From Pseudoalteromonas sp. XI10 (GTDB taxonomy: Bacteria; Pseudomonadota; Gammaproteobacteria; Enterobacterales; Alteromonadaceae), in the NCBI RefSeq assembly GCF_001469895.1, contig NZ_LOPY01000051.1:248001-312000 (forward strand): a stretch of DNA of 64,000 bases, read 5' to 3'. Under the pieces are notes generated by a model. The model searched no databases. It saw only the letters and a list, made by a program, of their open reading frames with translations, and was not told the DNA's origin. Positions 10,940 through 20,320 of this stretch are shown here, in pieces (positions within the stretch are counted from its first letter, which is position 1; each line of letters begins with the position of its first letter). The position numbers and the translations under genes were made by a program.

Positions 10940-11392
10940 ATGAAACTAAGTTCACTTACTAACCAGGACTGCAGCAAAGCTGCGGTCCTTTTTAATAGCA
11001 AAAAAAGAATTCTTGAATATATCAGCGAACTGGCCCACCAGCAGCTTCCTCATTTATCGCAACAAGATATCCTAGATGCTTTACTCAACCGAGAAAAACT
11101 AGGTAGCACCGGCATTGGCCGAGGTATTGCTATTCCACATGGCCGAATGAGCGGCGCAGATGAGCCTCATGCATTTGTGATAGTGAGTGAATCCCCTATT
11201 AATTTTGATGCAATTGATAATCGTCCAGTTGATATTTTTGTGGCACTCATCGTACCAGATGGTGACTGTCAGCTTCACCTAAAGACCTTATCAACAATTG
11301 CTGATAGACTTAAAGATAAAGAATTTTGTAAACAGCTGCGTAGTGCTACTACTGATCAGCAACTGTTTCAGGTCATATCAGCAGAGGCATAA
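10940..11392 (+). CDS. ptsN: PTS IIA-like nitrogen regulatory protein PtsN
   Basis: EIIA-Ntr component of the regulatory nitrogen PTS, receiving phosphate from NPr and affecting potassium transport and stress responses. 150 aa with the phospho-accepting His67 in GIAIPHGRM and the family stretch GSTGIGRG just before it. Starts 3 bp after hpf and is directly followed by rapZ; a compact rpoN-hpf-ptsN-rapZ-npr operon. Confidence 0.95.
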   Translation: MKLSSLTNQDCSKAAVLFNSKKRILEYISELAHQQLPHLSQQDILDALLNREKLGSTGIGRGIAIPHGRMSGADEPHAFVIVSESPINFDAIDNRPVDIFVALIVPDGDCQLHLKTLSTIADRLKDKEFCKQLRSATTDQQLFQVISAEA

Positions 11393-12238
11393 ATGGAATT
11401 AATAATTATCAGCGGTCGCTCAGGCTCAGGTAAATCGGTCGCTTTACGAGTACTTGAAGACTTAGGCTATTATTGCGTTGATAATATTCCGGTTAATTTA
11501 CTGCCTTCGCTCGTACGAAGTGTGTCTGATAACTACGATAAAATAGCGGTCAGCATCGACGTGCGCAACTTACCGAAAGAGCAGCAAGAATTTAATGATA
11601 TTCTTGAGTACCTGCCAGGTTTCGCAAACCCAACACTTTTCTATTTAGACAGTGATGACCAAACTCTGATCAAGCGCTTTTCAGAAACACGCCGCTTGCA
11701 TCCACTATCTATTGATTCTTTGCCGCTTGATCTGGCCATTAAACAAGAAAAAATCCTGCTTGATGTGTTGATCACTCGCGCTGACTTTATGATTGATACC
11801 ACTGACCTGAGTGTTCATCAGTTAGCAGAATCAATTCGCGAAAAGATTTTAGGTAAAAAAGATAAAAAGCTAATTATTACTTTTATGTCGTTTGGCTTTA
11901 AGCATGGTATTCCTAAAGAAGCTGACTACGTTTTTGATGCACGCTTTTTACCTAACCCACACTGGGAACCTGATTTAAAGCCACTAACCGGCCTTGATCA
12001 ACCAGTAAAAGATTACCTAGCTAGCCACAGCATAGTGCAAAAGTTCACGTGGCAAATACAAACCTTTGTGCAAACTTGGTTGCCGCATTTAGAGCGCAAT
12101 AACCGCAGTTATCTGACCATTGCTATTGGTTGTACCGGCGGCCAGCATCGCTCTGTTTACTTAGCGCAAACAATTGGTGAGAGCTTTGCCAAAAGCCATG
12201 CTAATGTAAAAATTCGCCACCGCGAACAAGACATTTAA
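11393..12238 (+). CDS. rapZ: RapZ, P-loop RNA-binding adaptor / GlmZ regulator
   Basis: In enterics RapZ binds sRNA GlmZ and delivers it to RNase E, tuning glucosamine-6-phosphate synthase. 281 aa (284 in E. coli): Walker A GRSGSGKSVALRVLED at about residues 7-22, DNIPVNLLP, and the conserved C-terminal GCTGGQHRSVYLA motif close to residues 248-260. The start is immediately after the ptsN stop. Whether GlmY/GlmZ exist in this organism cannot be told from the window. Confidence 0.95.
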   Translation: MELIIISGRSGSGKSVALRVLEDLGYYCVDNIPVNLLPSLVRSVSDNYDKIAVSIDVRNLPKEQQEFNDILEYLPGFANPTLFYLDSDDQTLIKRFSETRRLHPLSIDSLPLDLAIKQEKILLDVLITRADFMIDTTDLSVHQLAESIREKILGKKDKKLIITFMSFGFKHGIPKEADYVFDARFLPNPHWEPDLKPLTGLDQPVKDYLASHSIVQKFTWQIQTFVQTWLPHLERNNRSYLTIAIGCTGGQHRSVYLAQTIGESFAKSHANVKIRHREQDI

Positions 12239-12251
12239 TTAGGCACCAACA

Positions 12252-12524
12252 ATGCACGCTGAAGATACCTTTTTAATTCAAAACAAACTTGGCTTACATG
12301 CTCGTGCTGCTACTGTTTTAGCGCAATTAGCACTGCAATTTGATGCCAAAATTACGCTTTATCAAGATGATAAAGAAGCTGAAGGCGACAGCGTGTTAGC
12401 ATTAATGCTACTTGAAAGTAGTCAGGGTAAAGAAGTTCGCGTTGTGTGCGAAGGCCCTGACGCCGATGCTGCATTAACGGCAATCGGCGAATTAATTGCA
12501 CAACGCTTCCACGAGCAAGAATAG
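12252..12524 (+). CDS. ptsO: Phosphocarrier protein NPr (HPr-like)
   Basis: HPr-family carrier of the nitrogen PTS that passes phosphate from EI-Ntr to PtsN. 90 aa, with the active His16 in GLHARAATVLAQ and the regulatory-serine region AEGDSVLALMLLESSQG. Fifth gene of the rpoN operon, in E. coli order. EI-Ntr (ptsP) is not present in the window. Confidence 0.93.
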   Translation: MHAEDTFLIQNKLGLHARAATVLAQLALQFDAKITLYQDDKEAEGDSVLALMLLESSQGKEVRVVCEGPDADAALTAIGELIAQRFHEQE

Positions 12525-12563
12525 CATTTGCTAAGACTTCAAGGTTTACGGTAAACTTAATTC

Positions 12564-12591
12564 GGATATTTAAAATTCCCTTTAAATATCC
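12564..12591. terminator. Perfect 11-bp stem-loop after npr
   Basis: Arms GGATATTTAAA and TTTAAATATCC separated by ATTCCC, followed by TACTTTTA. The stem is perfect but AT-rich and the T-tract is interrupted, so it is a plausible end of the rpoN operon rather than a certain one. Confidence 0.5.
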
Positions 12592-12662
12592 TACTTTTAT
12601 ATCGCTCGCTTTTCTAAATTACAAAACTCTTAATAAATTTATCGCAGTGCGACGATATCTCT

Positions 12663-12697
12663 GCAAATACACTACAAAGCAACTATGCTGTATTTGC
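12663..12697 (+). other. Stem-loop in the mgtE leader
   Basis: Arms GCAAATACA (12663-12671) and TGTATTTGC (12689-12697) can form a 9-bp stem about 30 bases ahead of the mgtE ribosome site (TAAGGA at 12725). I could not match the leader to the M-box magnesium riboswitch; it may be another leader structure or chance. Confidence 0.35.
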
Positions 12698-12735
12698 TTA
12701 GCCTATTTAAACTTTTTTCAGTTGTAAGGACGCCA

Positions 12736-14094
12736 ATGCCAGAAGCCTTTGAACAAGATTACCCACTACAACAACTCAAACAAGTGACCAAGTCACTCAA
12801 TAGTGGTCAATTTGTTCAAGTGCGTGGTATGTTAGCCAAAACGGCACCTTGTGATACAGCCCTTTTACTTGAATCTTCTCCCCATAAAATTCGTCGTATG
12901 CTTTGGCAGCTGGTTGATCCAGATGTCCGTGGTGATGTTCTAGAAGAACTCTCTGAAGACGTACGTCTTGGCATTATTGCCCAGATGGAGCCTGAGCACA
13001 TTGCAGCTGCCACTGAAGATATGGACGACGATGACTTAGGTGAGGTTTTACGTAGTCTTCCTGATACCGTATATCAAGACGTTGTCAGTGCCATGGACTC
13101 GCAAGATAGAGAAAGGGCAACTCAAGCACTATCTTATCAAGAGCGCTCAGCCGGTGCCTTGATGAACAGCGATACGGTTACCATTCGTCCTGACGTTACC
13201 CTCGATGTTGTACTGCGCTATTTACGCTTACGAGGTGAGCTACCAGAGGGTACCGATGACTTATATGTAGTTGATAAGCATAACTGCTTTTTAGGCGCGC
13301 TTTCATTAACTACATTGCTGACCAGTCCTTCAGATAAAATTGTTCGTGATTTAATGGATGAAGACTGTGAGTCAATCCTAATCTCTATGGATGAAAGTGA
13401 TGTAGCGCAACTGTTCGAGCGTCACAACTGGATTTCAGCCCCTGTTGTGGATGATAACGCTCACTTGCTTGGTCGTATTACCATCGATGATATCGTTGAC
13501 GTAATCCGTGAAGATGCAGAGCACAGCATGCTAAGCCTCGCTGGTCTTGACGACGAAGAAGATACCTTTGCGCCAGTGCTAAAAAGTTCGCAGCGTCGCT
13601 CTATTTGGCTTGGGGTTAACTTATTAACCGCATTGTTAGCAGCCATTGTGGCAAGCTTTTTCGAAAACACCTTAGCAATCTTGCCTATTTTAGCGGTACT
13701 CAATGGTATTGTCCCTTCAATGGGGGGGGTTGCGGGTAGCCAAACCCTAACTCTGGTCATTCGTGGTATAGCGGTTGGTCATATCAACCAAACCAACCAA
13801 CGCTTCTTATTACTTAAGGAGTTAGCGATTGGTGCTCTGAATGGCATTATTTGGTCGATATTAATTGCTGGTGTGGTTGCCCTATGGCAGTGGGACTTTA
13901 AGCTCGGCGCAGTACTGGCCTTTGCAATGTTTATGAATCTTGTTGCCGCTGGTATTGCGGGTGCGAGCATTCCATTAATTCTTAAGAAAATGAAAATAGA
14001 CCCAGCCCTTGCAGGGAGCGTAGTGCTGACAACCGTGACCGATATTGTTGGTATCTTTGCCTTTTTAGGCACTGCAACCTGGTTATTAATCTAA
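12736..14094 (+). CDS. mgtE: Magnesium transporter MgtE
   Basis: Inner-membrane Mg2+ channel/transporter gated by cytoplasmic Mg2+. About 452 aa from ATG 12736, chosen because TAAGGA lies six bases upstream; an in-frame ATG at 12685 lacks a site. Order of parts: MgtE N domain with helical repeats (residues ~20-130, e.g. DPDVRGDVLEELSEDVRLGII), two CBS domains (~135-255), then five membrane helices ending with the conserved pore region SGSVVLTTVTD-like AGSVVLTTVTDIVGIFAFLG. The pore aspartate is present in TTVTD. Confidence 0.95.
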   Translation: MPEAFEQDYPLQQLKQVTKSLNSGQFVQVRGMLAKTAPCDTALLLESSPHKIRRMLWQLVDPDVRGDVLEELSEDVRLGIIAQMEPEHIAAATEDMDDDDLGEVLRSLPDTVYQDVVSAMDSQDRERATQALSYQERSAGALMNSDTVTIRPDVTLDVVLRYLRLRGELPEGTDDLYVVDKHNCFLGALSLTTLLTSPSDKIVRDLMDEDCESILISMDESDVAQLFERHNWISAPVVDDNAHLLGRITIDDIVDVIREDAEHSMLSLAGLDDEEDTFAPVLKSSQRRSIWLGVNLLTALLAAIVASFFENTLAILPILAVLNGIVPSMGGVAGSQTLTLVIRGIAVGHINQTNQRFLLLKELAIGALNGIIWSILIAGVVALWQWDFKLGAVLAFAMFMNLVAAGIAGASIPLILKKMKIDPALAGSVVLTTVTDIVGIFAFLGTATWLLI

Positions 14095-14133
14095 TACCAA
14101 TTCGCAATAATACTTAGTTAAGCGAATGGGTAT
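14094..14133. repeat. Imperfect palindrome of the AATACCAATTCGC type
   Basis: TACCAATTCGC just after the mgtE stop is matched by inverted GCGAATGGGTA about 16 bases later, with one mismatch and a bulge. Palindromes of this type are common in intergenic DNA of Alteromonadales; that statement is from memory, the pairing is seen here. Confidence 0.4.
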
Positions 14134-14141
14134 AAATAAAA

Positions 14142-14160
14142 ACGGCCCTTAAAGGGCCGT
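14142..14160. terminator. Bidirectional terminator between mgtE and ygiQ
   Basis: ACGGCCCTT / AAGGGCCGT stem with A-rich sequence before it and ATTTATATCTTTT after it, so it can end both converging transcripts (mgtE rightward, ygiQ leftward). Confidence 0.75.
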
Positions 14161-14171
14161 ATTTATATCTT

Positions 14172-16349
14172 TTACTTTGCGCGCTGCTTATTTTTACCTA
14201 CTCTAGGTTTGGTATTGGCCTTTTTAAACTGGCTAAAACCGGTGTGACGAGTCAATGCCGCACGGCCTTTACCGCCCTTTCCTCTAGCAGCTTTCTCGTT
14301 ACGACCTTCTTCAGGTACCAAACAGTTCGGTCCTTTACCGATTAGATTCGCTTTGCCCATTTTTCTTAGTGCTTCACGGATCATCGGCCAACCAGCCGGA
14401 TCGTGGTAACGTAAAATCGCTTTGTGTAAACGACGCTGGCGTGCGCCTTTTGGAACAGGCACTTGCTCAGTATTGTTCTTAATATTACGCAGCGAGTTCA
14501 TCTCAGTGTGATAAATCGTGGTTGCATTGGCCATCGGCGATGGATAAAAGTTTTGCACTTGATCAAGCTTAAAGTCATTAGACTTTAACCACAACGCCAT
14601 GTTCACCATATCTTCGTCTTTCGTTCCTGGGTGAGCAGAAATAAAATACGGGATCAAATACTGCTTTTTACCCGCTTCTTTTGAGTATTTATCAAATAAC
14701 TCTTTAAACTTATCGTAAGCTCCCATGCCCGGCTTCATCATCTTAGACAATGGACCATCTTCAGTATGCTCAGGGGCAATTTTTAAGTACCCGCCTACGT
14801 GATGGGTAACCAACTCTTTTACGTAGCGCGGATCTTCTACAGCTAAGTCATAACGTACGCCAGACGCAATCAAGATTTTCTTCACACCTTTTACATCACG
14901 GGCTTTTTTATAAAGCTCAATAGTTGGGGTGTGATCCGTGTCCATGTGCTTACAGATATCAGGATAAACACATGATAAACGTCGGCACGTACTCTCTGCT
15001 TTTTTACTCTTACAGCGCAACTTGTACATATTCGCTGTCGGTCCACCTAAGTCAGAGATAACCCCAGTGAAGCCCGGTACTCTGTCACGAATTTGCTCAA
15101 TTTCATCAATAATTGATTGCTCAGAACGGCTTTGAATAATACGTCCTTCGTGCTCTGTAATCGAACAGAAAGAACAGCCACCAAAGCAACCACGCATGAT
15201 GTTCACCGAGGTTTTAATCATTTCATAGGCTGGGATTTTTTCATCGCCGTAGCTTGGGTGAGGAATACGCTGATATGGCAAACCAAATACGCCATCCATT
15301 TCTTCAGTTTCAAGCGGAAATGCAGGCGGGTTAACCCAAATAGAACGGTCGCCATGGCGTTGAAATAATGCACGTGCACAACCTGGGTTTGTTTCTTGGT
15401 GCAAAATACGCGAGGCATGGGCATAAAGCGGTTTGTTTACGCTTACTTGCTCATACGCTGGCAGCTTAACGTAGGTCTTTTCCCAAGGTTTAGGGCGCGC
15501 AGGCTGAACAGTGATTGGCTTAGCCGCCTCGGCACTTAAATCAATACCTGCTTTTTTAAATTCAGATTTACTACAACCCACATCATCTGCGCCATACGGG
15601 TTTGGAATTGGATCAATCTTACCTATTTTATCAATTGCAGTTGAGTCACTACCACGCCAACCCGGTAATGGTTCTTTACGAATAACCGCTGTACCACGAA
15701 TATCTTGAATTGTCTCAACCGACTCACCCGCAGCAATTCGGTGGGCAACTTCAACAAGTGGGCGCTCAGCATTACCGTAAATTAGGATGTCAGCTTTGGC
15801 ATCAAACAACACACTACGGCGTACTTTTTCTTGCCAATAATCATAATGAGCAATACGGCGTAAACTCGCCTCAATACCACCAATGATCAGCGGCACATCT
15901 TTATAAGCTTCGCGACAGCGTTGGCTATATACAACTACCGCACGGTCAGGACGTTTACCGCCTATGTTACCCGGCGTATAAGCATCATCGTGACGCATAC
16001 GCTTTTCAGCAGTATAACGGTTGATCATCGAGTCCATATTACCCGCTGTAACACCAAAGAATAAGTTAGGCTTACCTAACGCCATAAAGGCATCTTTTGA
16101 GTTCCAATCAGGCTGCGCAATAATACCAACACGAAAACCCTGTGACTCAAGCATACGCCCTATCACAGCCATACCGAAACTTGGGTGATCTACATACGCA
16201 TCACCACTGACAATGATCACGTCACAGCTATCCCAGCCTAACGCGTCCATTTCTGCACGAGTGGTTGGTAAAAATGGCGCCGTGCCATAGCATTCAGCCC
16301 AATACTTAGGGTAAGAAAACAGGCCTCGCTCGGCTTTTAATGCGCTCAT
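14172..16349 (-). CDS. ygiQ: YgiQ family radical SAM protein (UPF0313)
   Basis: Large (725 aa) radical SAM enzyme of unknown reaction. N-terminal UPF0313 segment with the [17 protein letters not shown] motif near residues 43-59 and a B12-binding-like arrangement, central radical SAM domain with the cluster motif CFGGCSFC, downstream [23 protein letters not shown], and a lysine/arginine-rich C-terminal tail (last ~35 residues) that could bind RNA or be disordered. Length matches E. coli YgiQ closely. Stands alone between terminators. Confidence 0.92.
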   Translation of the reverse strand: MSALKAERGLFSYPKYWAECYGTAPFLPTTRAEMDALGWDSCDVIIVSGDAYVDHPSFGMAVIGRMLESQGFRVGIIAQPDWNSKDAFMALGKPNLFFGVTAGNMDSMINRYTAEKRMRHDDAYTPGNIGGKRPDRAVVVYSQRCREAYKDVPLIIGGIEASLRRIAHYDYWQEKVRRSVLFDAKADILIYGNAERPLVEVAHRIAAGESVETIQDIRGTAVIRKEPLPGWRGSDSTAIDKIGKIDPIPNPYGADDVGCSKSEFKKAGIDLSAEAAKPITVQPARPKPWEKTYVKLPAYEQVSVNKPLYAHASRILHQETNPGCARALFQRHGDRSIWVNPPAFPLETEEMDGVFGLPYQRIPHPSYGDEKIPAYEMIKTSVNIMRGCFGGCSFCSITEHEGRIIQSRSEQSIIDEIEQIRDRVPGFTGVISDLGGPTANMYKLRCKSKKAESTCRRLSCVYPDICKHMDTDHTPTIELYKKARDVKGVKKILIASGVRYDLAVEDPRYVKELVTHHVGGYLKIAPEHTEDGPLSKMMKPGMGAYDKFKELFDKYSKEAGKKQYLIPYFISAHPGTKDEDMVNMALWLKSNDFKLDQVQNFYPSPMANATTIYHTEMNSLRNIKNNTEQVPVPKGARQRRLHKAILRYHDPAGWPMIREALRKMGKANLIGKGPNCLVPEEGRNEKAARGKGGKGRAALTRHTGFSQFKKANTKPRVGKNKQRAK

Positions 16350-16416
16350 AAAGTGTACTCTGCTAACAAAAGGGGCGAATTATACCTCAGTCTTATAGAT
16401 TATTATAGAAAACAAA

Positions 16417-16438
16417 ACGCCCTTCACATGGAGGGCGC
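16417..16438 (-). terminator. Terminator of the REC-DUF3369-GGDEF-EAL gene
   Basis: On the minus strand a GCGCCCT / AGGGCGT stem with an eight-base loop is followed by TTTGTTTTC. It lies 32 bp after the gene's stop. Confidence 0.7.
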
Positions 16439-16469
16439 TGTTTAATTAATATGCTTTTGTTGAAACTTT

Positions 16470-18665
16470 CTATTGTTTAGCTTGCAGGTAGGTAATTAAC
16501 TCTTTTTCTGGCATAGGCTTAGCATACATGAAGCCTTGCACTTCATCACAGCCAAGCTGGGCTAAATAATCTGCTTGCGCTTGTGTTTCGACCCCTTCTG
16601 CGATGGTTTTTAAACCCAGCCTTGCACCTAAAGAAATAATTAACGCTGCAATAGCCTGACAATCTTGACCTGGTAAGTCTTTAATAAAGTCGCGATCAAT
16701 TTTGAGTCTGTCTAGTGGCAGTTTTTGCAAGTAACTTAACGATGAGAACCCTGTACCAAAGTCGTCAATCGCAATCTCGATACCAAACTCTTTAAGCTCT
16801 TTTAATGTGGTGATCACATTAGCTAGCTCATCCATTACCACGCTTTCGGTCACTTCGAGTTCAATAAACTGCGGCTTTACATCGTATTTAATAAGCGTGT
16901 CTTTTACTTGTTGAGCATAGCCTTTAACTTTAAACTGCGGCACTGAAACATTCACAGCAATGCTAATTGCAAAGCCCATTGCTTCGAGGCGCTTTTGCTG
17001 CATACATGCTTGCTCTAGCACCCATTGCCCTATATCAACAATTAAACCGGCATCTTCTGCCATAGGAACGAAAATCGCCGGCGAAATATACTTACCATTA
17101 CCTGACGGCCAACGCAGTAGCGCTTCACAGCCAATGATTTCAAGTGTATTTAAATCAAGTTGTGGCTGAAACCAAACCTCTAATTTACGCTGCTCGAAAT
17201 CTTGACGAAGTTGTCTGATGATCCCTAAACGCCAAGCCATTTGCTCTTCCATGTCTGGGGTATACGTCACCACCATTTCAGAAGATTGTTTTTTAGCCTG
17301 ATTAAGCGCAATGTAGCCCAGCTTTAAGGTCTCGATCCCTGCTTGCAGGAAGTCACCTTGATAACAAAGGCCAATATTAAAGTTGATTGGTAAAATGTGT
17401 TCACCGGCATTAAACGGCAAACTTAAATGCTCGCGTAGTAGCTCAACATCACATTCACCAACGGGTAACAGTAAGCCAAACACATCTGCACCAATACGCG
17501 AGAGCAGCTTTGCATTTGGGTATTCTTGATGCAGTCTATCAACAATGGCATTTAGTAATAAGTTACCAATCTCTTGGCCTAAGCCATTGTTAATATCAGA
17601 GAATTGCGCAACATCAATTAATAAAAAGACATAGTCACTTTTACCCGGCTGGTAGTAACGCTCCACTTTATTCATGAAATCGTTACGATTCGATAAGCCA
17701 GTTAAAACATCTTTATAAGCTGCATCACGTAAACGGTTGAACAACCTAACATTATCAAGACCAACACTGACATTGGTTAAAAATATCTCTGCAAATTGTA
17801 GTTGCGAAGGACTTGGTGTGTGCTCGGTTTCTAAGTAAATAGCTGCTTGGCGGTTTTTGCTTTTTAATAAATACGTACTGTCTACATCGGTGTGCTGATG
17901 CTCACCTTGGGCTAGGCAGTTATTAACTTGCATGATAATACGGCCATCATCAAGCTGCTCAATACCCTGGCCAATAAACTCATTATATTCAGCACAACCA
18001 CCTAAAACATAAACCTGGTTATCATCTTCGATTGAACCACACAGTAAACCTTGCGGTTCGCAATCTAAAATAATTGAGAGCTGCTTAATCACTGCCATCG
18101 AAAAAGCTTTTATATCGGTAAAACCAAGAATAGCCTTAGATGCATACAAAATATTATTTAACGCACGGCTTTGGAATTCGAGCTGACATACTTGCTCATA
18201 AGAGCGAATAGCAGTTACAAGGGATGTGATAAGCTTACTACGTGTTAGTTCTGTTTTTGTTTTGTAGTCGTTGATATCGTATTCGCGGATCACTTTTTCT
18301 TCAGGTGCATAGCCTGGTTGCCCTGTACGTAAAATAATGCGCACATTGTGATTATTGAGGCACTCTCTAACCTGCTTTACAACTTGCAAGCCTGCATCAT
18401 CTGACTCCATAACCACATCAAGGAGTATTACCGAAATCGAATGATCATTCTTAAGTAATTCGAGCGCTTCTGCACCTGAGTAGGCATGATGGAATCGCAG
18501 CCCTTTATCCCAAAACTCAACGCCTGAGAGGGCAAGCTTAGTAACTGAATGTATTTCTGGATCATCATCGACAATTAATACGTCCCAAAAATCAGAGACA
18601 GTTTCATCCACTAACTGTTCGTCATCTTGGTCACTAAACAAAAAGTCGTTACTCTCTGATGCCAT
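16470..18665 (-). CDS. Response regulator with DUF3369, degenerate GGDEF and EAL domains
   Basis: Cytoplasmic cyclic-di-GMP regulator of 731 aa. Receiver domain at ~25-155 (IVDDDPEIH and phosphoacceptor aspartate in VILLDVVMES), DUF3369 sensory domain at ~175-315, GGDEF domain at ~330-465, EAL domain at ~475-725. The GGDEF signature reads GADVF, so cyclase activity is probably lost and the domain may bind GTP or be structural. The EAL domain keeps CEALLRW, the ESVV glutamate, DDFGTGFSS and the AEGVE motif, so phosphodiesterase activity is expected. No cognate histidine kinase adjoins it. Confidence 0.9.
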   Translation of the reverse strand: MASESNDFLFSDQDDEQLVDETVSDFWDVLIVDDDPEIHSVTKLALSGVEFWDKGLRFHHAYSGAEALELLKNDHSISVILLDVVMESDDAGLQVVKQVRECLNNHNVRIILRTGQPGYAPEEKVIREYDINDYKTKTELTRSKLITSLVTAIRSYEQVCQLEFQSRALNNILYASKAILGFTDIKAFSMAVIKQLSIILDCEPQGLLCGSIEDDNQVYVLGGCAEYNEFIGQGIEQLDDGRIIMQVNNCLAQGEHQHTDVDSTYLLKSKNRQAAIYLETEHTPSPSQLQFAEIFLTNVSVGLDNVRLFNRLRDAAYKDVLTGLSNRNDFMNKVERYYQPGKSDYVFLLIDVAQFSDINNGLGQEIGNLLLNAIVDRLHQEYPNAKLLSRIGADVFGLLLPVGECDVELLREHLSLPFNAGEHILPINFNIGLCYQGDFLQAGIETLKLGYIALNQAKKQSSEMVVTYTPDMEEQMAWRLGIIRQLRQDFEQRKLEVWFQPQLDLNTLEIIGCEALLRWPSGNGKYISPAIFVPMAEDAGLIVDIGQWVLEQACMQQKRLEAMGFAISIAVNVSVPQFKVKGYAQQVKDTLIKYDVKPQFIELEVTESVVMDELANVITTLKELKEFGIEIAIDDFGTGFSSLSYLQKLPLDRLKIDRDFIKDLPGQDCQAIAALIISLGARLGLKTIAEGVETQAQADYLAQLGCDEVQGFMYAKPMPEKELITYLQAKQ

Positions 18666-18855
18666 TAATAATTCCTTAGAGTGATCCCCGTAATACTGTA
18701 ACTATGGCGCCACTCCATTTTACAGCGATGCTCAAAATTCTATCACTTATTTAACTATGATACATTAGTGATAGCTTATATAGTACCAAACAGATTATAG
18801 TCTATGTTACGTATAATGTTATGAAAGTTATAAAACAATTGCCTGAGGTGAGATT

Positions 18856-19431
18856 ATTAAAATACTCATTTTTACCCTAAAAGCGATTTTTATCGGCATT
18901 CTGATCTCACTTGTGATTGGGCTTATGCTTTCACCGCAATATACCGTTCAAAAATCAATTAAAGTGAATGCGAGCAGTGCTGAGATTGCAAGCCTTATAG
19001 GCGACTTTAATCAATGGCCTAAATGGCAACCATGGCAGGCTGTCGACCCGAGTATTAAATTTACCATTGCAGAACCTAGCCAAGGTGTAGGTGCACATCA
19101 ATTTTGGCAAAGTCGCTTTGGCGAAGGTGAAATGACCATCACCCAACTCGACAACAGCCAGCTTTCATTTAATATCTTATTTAATAAAGAACACATTGCC
19201 CAAGGCACAATCCGCTACTTACCTGAAGGCGATAGCGTTAACATTGAGTGTTCATTAAAAGGTGAGGTCAACACCCCTATTATTGGTGGCTACCTTGCTT
19301 TACTAAGTCAGTATATTCTCAACAACACAGTAAAACTGGCGCTCAATAACATCAAAACTCATGCGCAGTTAGCAACAACAGGCAAGGACAGTGTGACCGA
19401 TGACAGTGAAAGCAGCTCAGGCGAGAGTTAA
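18856..19431 (+). CDS. Membrane-anchored SRPBCC (polyketide cyclase-like) protein, start uncertain
   Basis: START/SRPBCC-fold protein binding an unknown hydrophobic ligand. The fold is suggested by VNASSAEIASLIGDFNQWPKWQPW, the usual family opening, and the later beta-rich part. The frame stays open upstream of the first GTG (18913) back to a stop at 18844, and these codons encode a convincing transmembrane helix (IKILIFTLKAIFIGILISL). No ATG, GTG or TTG exists there, but GAGG lies seven bases before an ATT at 18856, which I mark as a possible AUU start. A one-base indel is the alternative. Overlaps the next gene by 32 bp. Confidence 0.75.
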   Translation: MKILIFTLKAIFIGILISLVIGLMLSPQYTVQKSIKVNASSAEIASLIGDFNQWPKWQPWQAVDPSIKFTIAEPSQGVGAHQFWQSRFGEGEMTITQLDNSQLSFNILFNKEHIAQGTIRYLPEGDSVNIECSLKGEVNTPIIGGYLALLSQYILNNTVKLALNNIKTHAQLATTGKDSVTDDSESSSGES

Positions 19432-20287
19432 TCTTGCTAATATCATAGAAAACCAGCTTGGCTACCCTATTCATAAGGCATCATCGGCTAGGATCAACCA
19501 TGCTGGTGATGACAGCTACTCAGCACAAGGTCAACAGCAGTTAGCTTATCAAATTAAAGCGCAAGCAAGCCTTTTAGAGCGCGCTCAAACTCGCCAAGAA
19601 ATTCAATTTATAAAACGCCAAGAAAATATCGAAACCATTATGGCGATGGCCATGGCGTTTTGCCCCGATGTCACAGGCCAACAACAACCCGATTTTGATT
19701 GGATAGAGCGCTTTATCAGTTTATGTGAAGACACAGCTAATTCTTCAATGCAAAAGCTATGGGCAAAAATACTCGCAGGTGAAACCGTGTCACCGGGTAC
19801 CTTCTCGATTAAAAGCTTACAAACACTTAAACACATGACTCAGCGCGAAGCAGATGCCCTTCAGCGCTGTACATCACTGTGTGGCTTCAATGAAAAAGAT
19901 AATAGTCATCTGATTTTACTCGGCTTTTACAAAAAACCTTCGTTGTTTGATTTACTTAGAAAAGGTAACAAGGTGTCATTTAATTTAGGGAAAACCCCTG
20001 TTAGCTTTCCTGATATTCTTACTCTGATGGATATTAACTTACTATATCGAAAAGAAATCGAATCAGCGGTTTTAAAAGCAGGCCAAGAACTAGTACTGAG
20101 CTTTATGAATCAACGCTTGGTTTTAAAAGCAAAAAGTAATGACTTAGTACTCAGTTATTATAAATTTACACAAACGGGTGACGAGTTAAGAAAGCTAATC
20201 GCATCGCCAATAAATAAGGCTTATAAGCAGATACTCTCAACATCACTAGAAGATGAATTTGAAGTTAGCTGGCAAGCTTTAAAATAA
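19400..20287 (+). CDS. Uncharacterised TIGR03899-type protein
   Basis: 295 aa, no signal peptide and no membrane helix. The middle has the segment WIERFISLCEDTANSSMQKLWAKILAGE at ~95-122, a pattern seen in DUF2806/TIGR03899 proteins of Vibrio and Alteromonadales; I am moderately sure of the family and it has no known function. The start lies inside the SRPBCC gene (32-bp overlap), so the two are probably co-transcribed and coupled. Confidence 0.8.
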   Translation: MTVKAAQARVNLANIIENQLGYPIHKASSARINHAGDDSYSAQGQQQLAYQIKAQASLLERAQTRQEIQFIKRQENIETIMAMAMAFCPDVTGQQQPDFDWIERFISLCEDTANSSMQKLWAKILAGETVSPGTFSIKSLQTLKHMTQREADALQRCTSLCGFNEKDNSHLILLGFYKKPSLFDLLRKGNKVSFNLGKTPVSFPDILTLMDINLLYRKEIESAVLKAGQELVLSFMNQRLVLKAKSNDLVLSYYKFTQTGDELRKLIASPINKAYKQILSTSLEDEFEVSWQALK

Positions 20288-20320
20288 AACTGCCAGCTAA
20301 ATATAAACCGAAAAACTCGA

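Noticed and set aside
12525..12735. M-box magnesium riboswitch before mgtE
   Set aside because: The conserved M-box core and its length (about 160 nt aptamer) could not be recognised.
18821..18880. 19-codon upstream frame overlapping the SRPBCC start
   Set aside because: No ribosome site; noted only because its frame contains the GTG that a one-base insertion would join to the SRPBCC protein.
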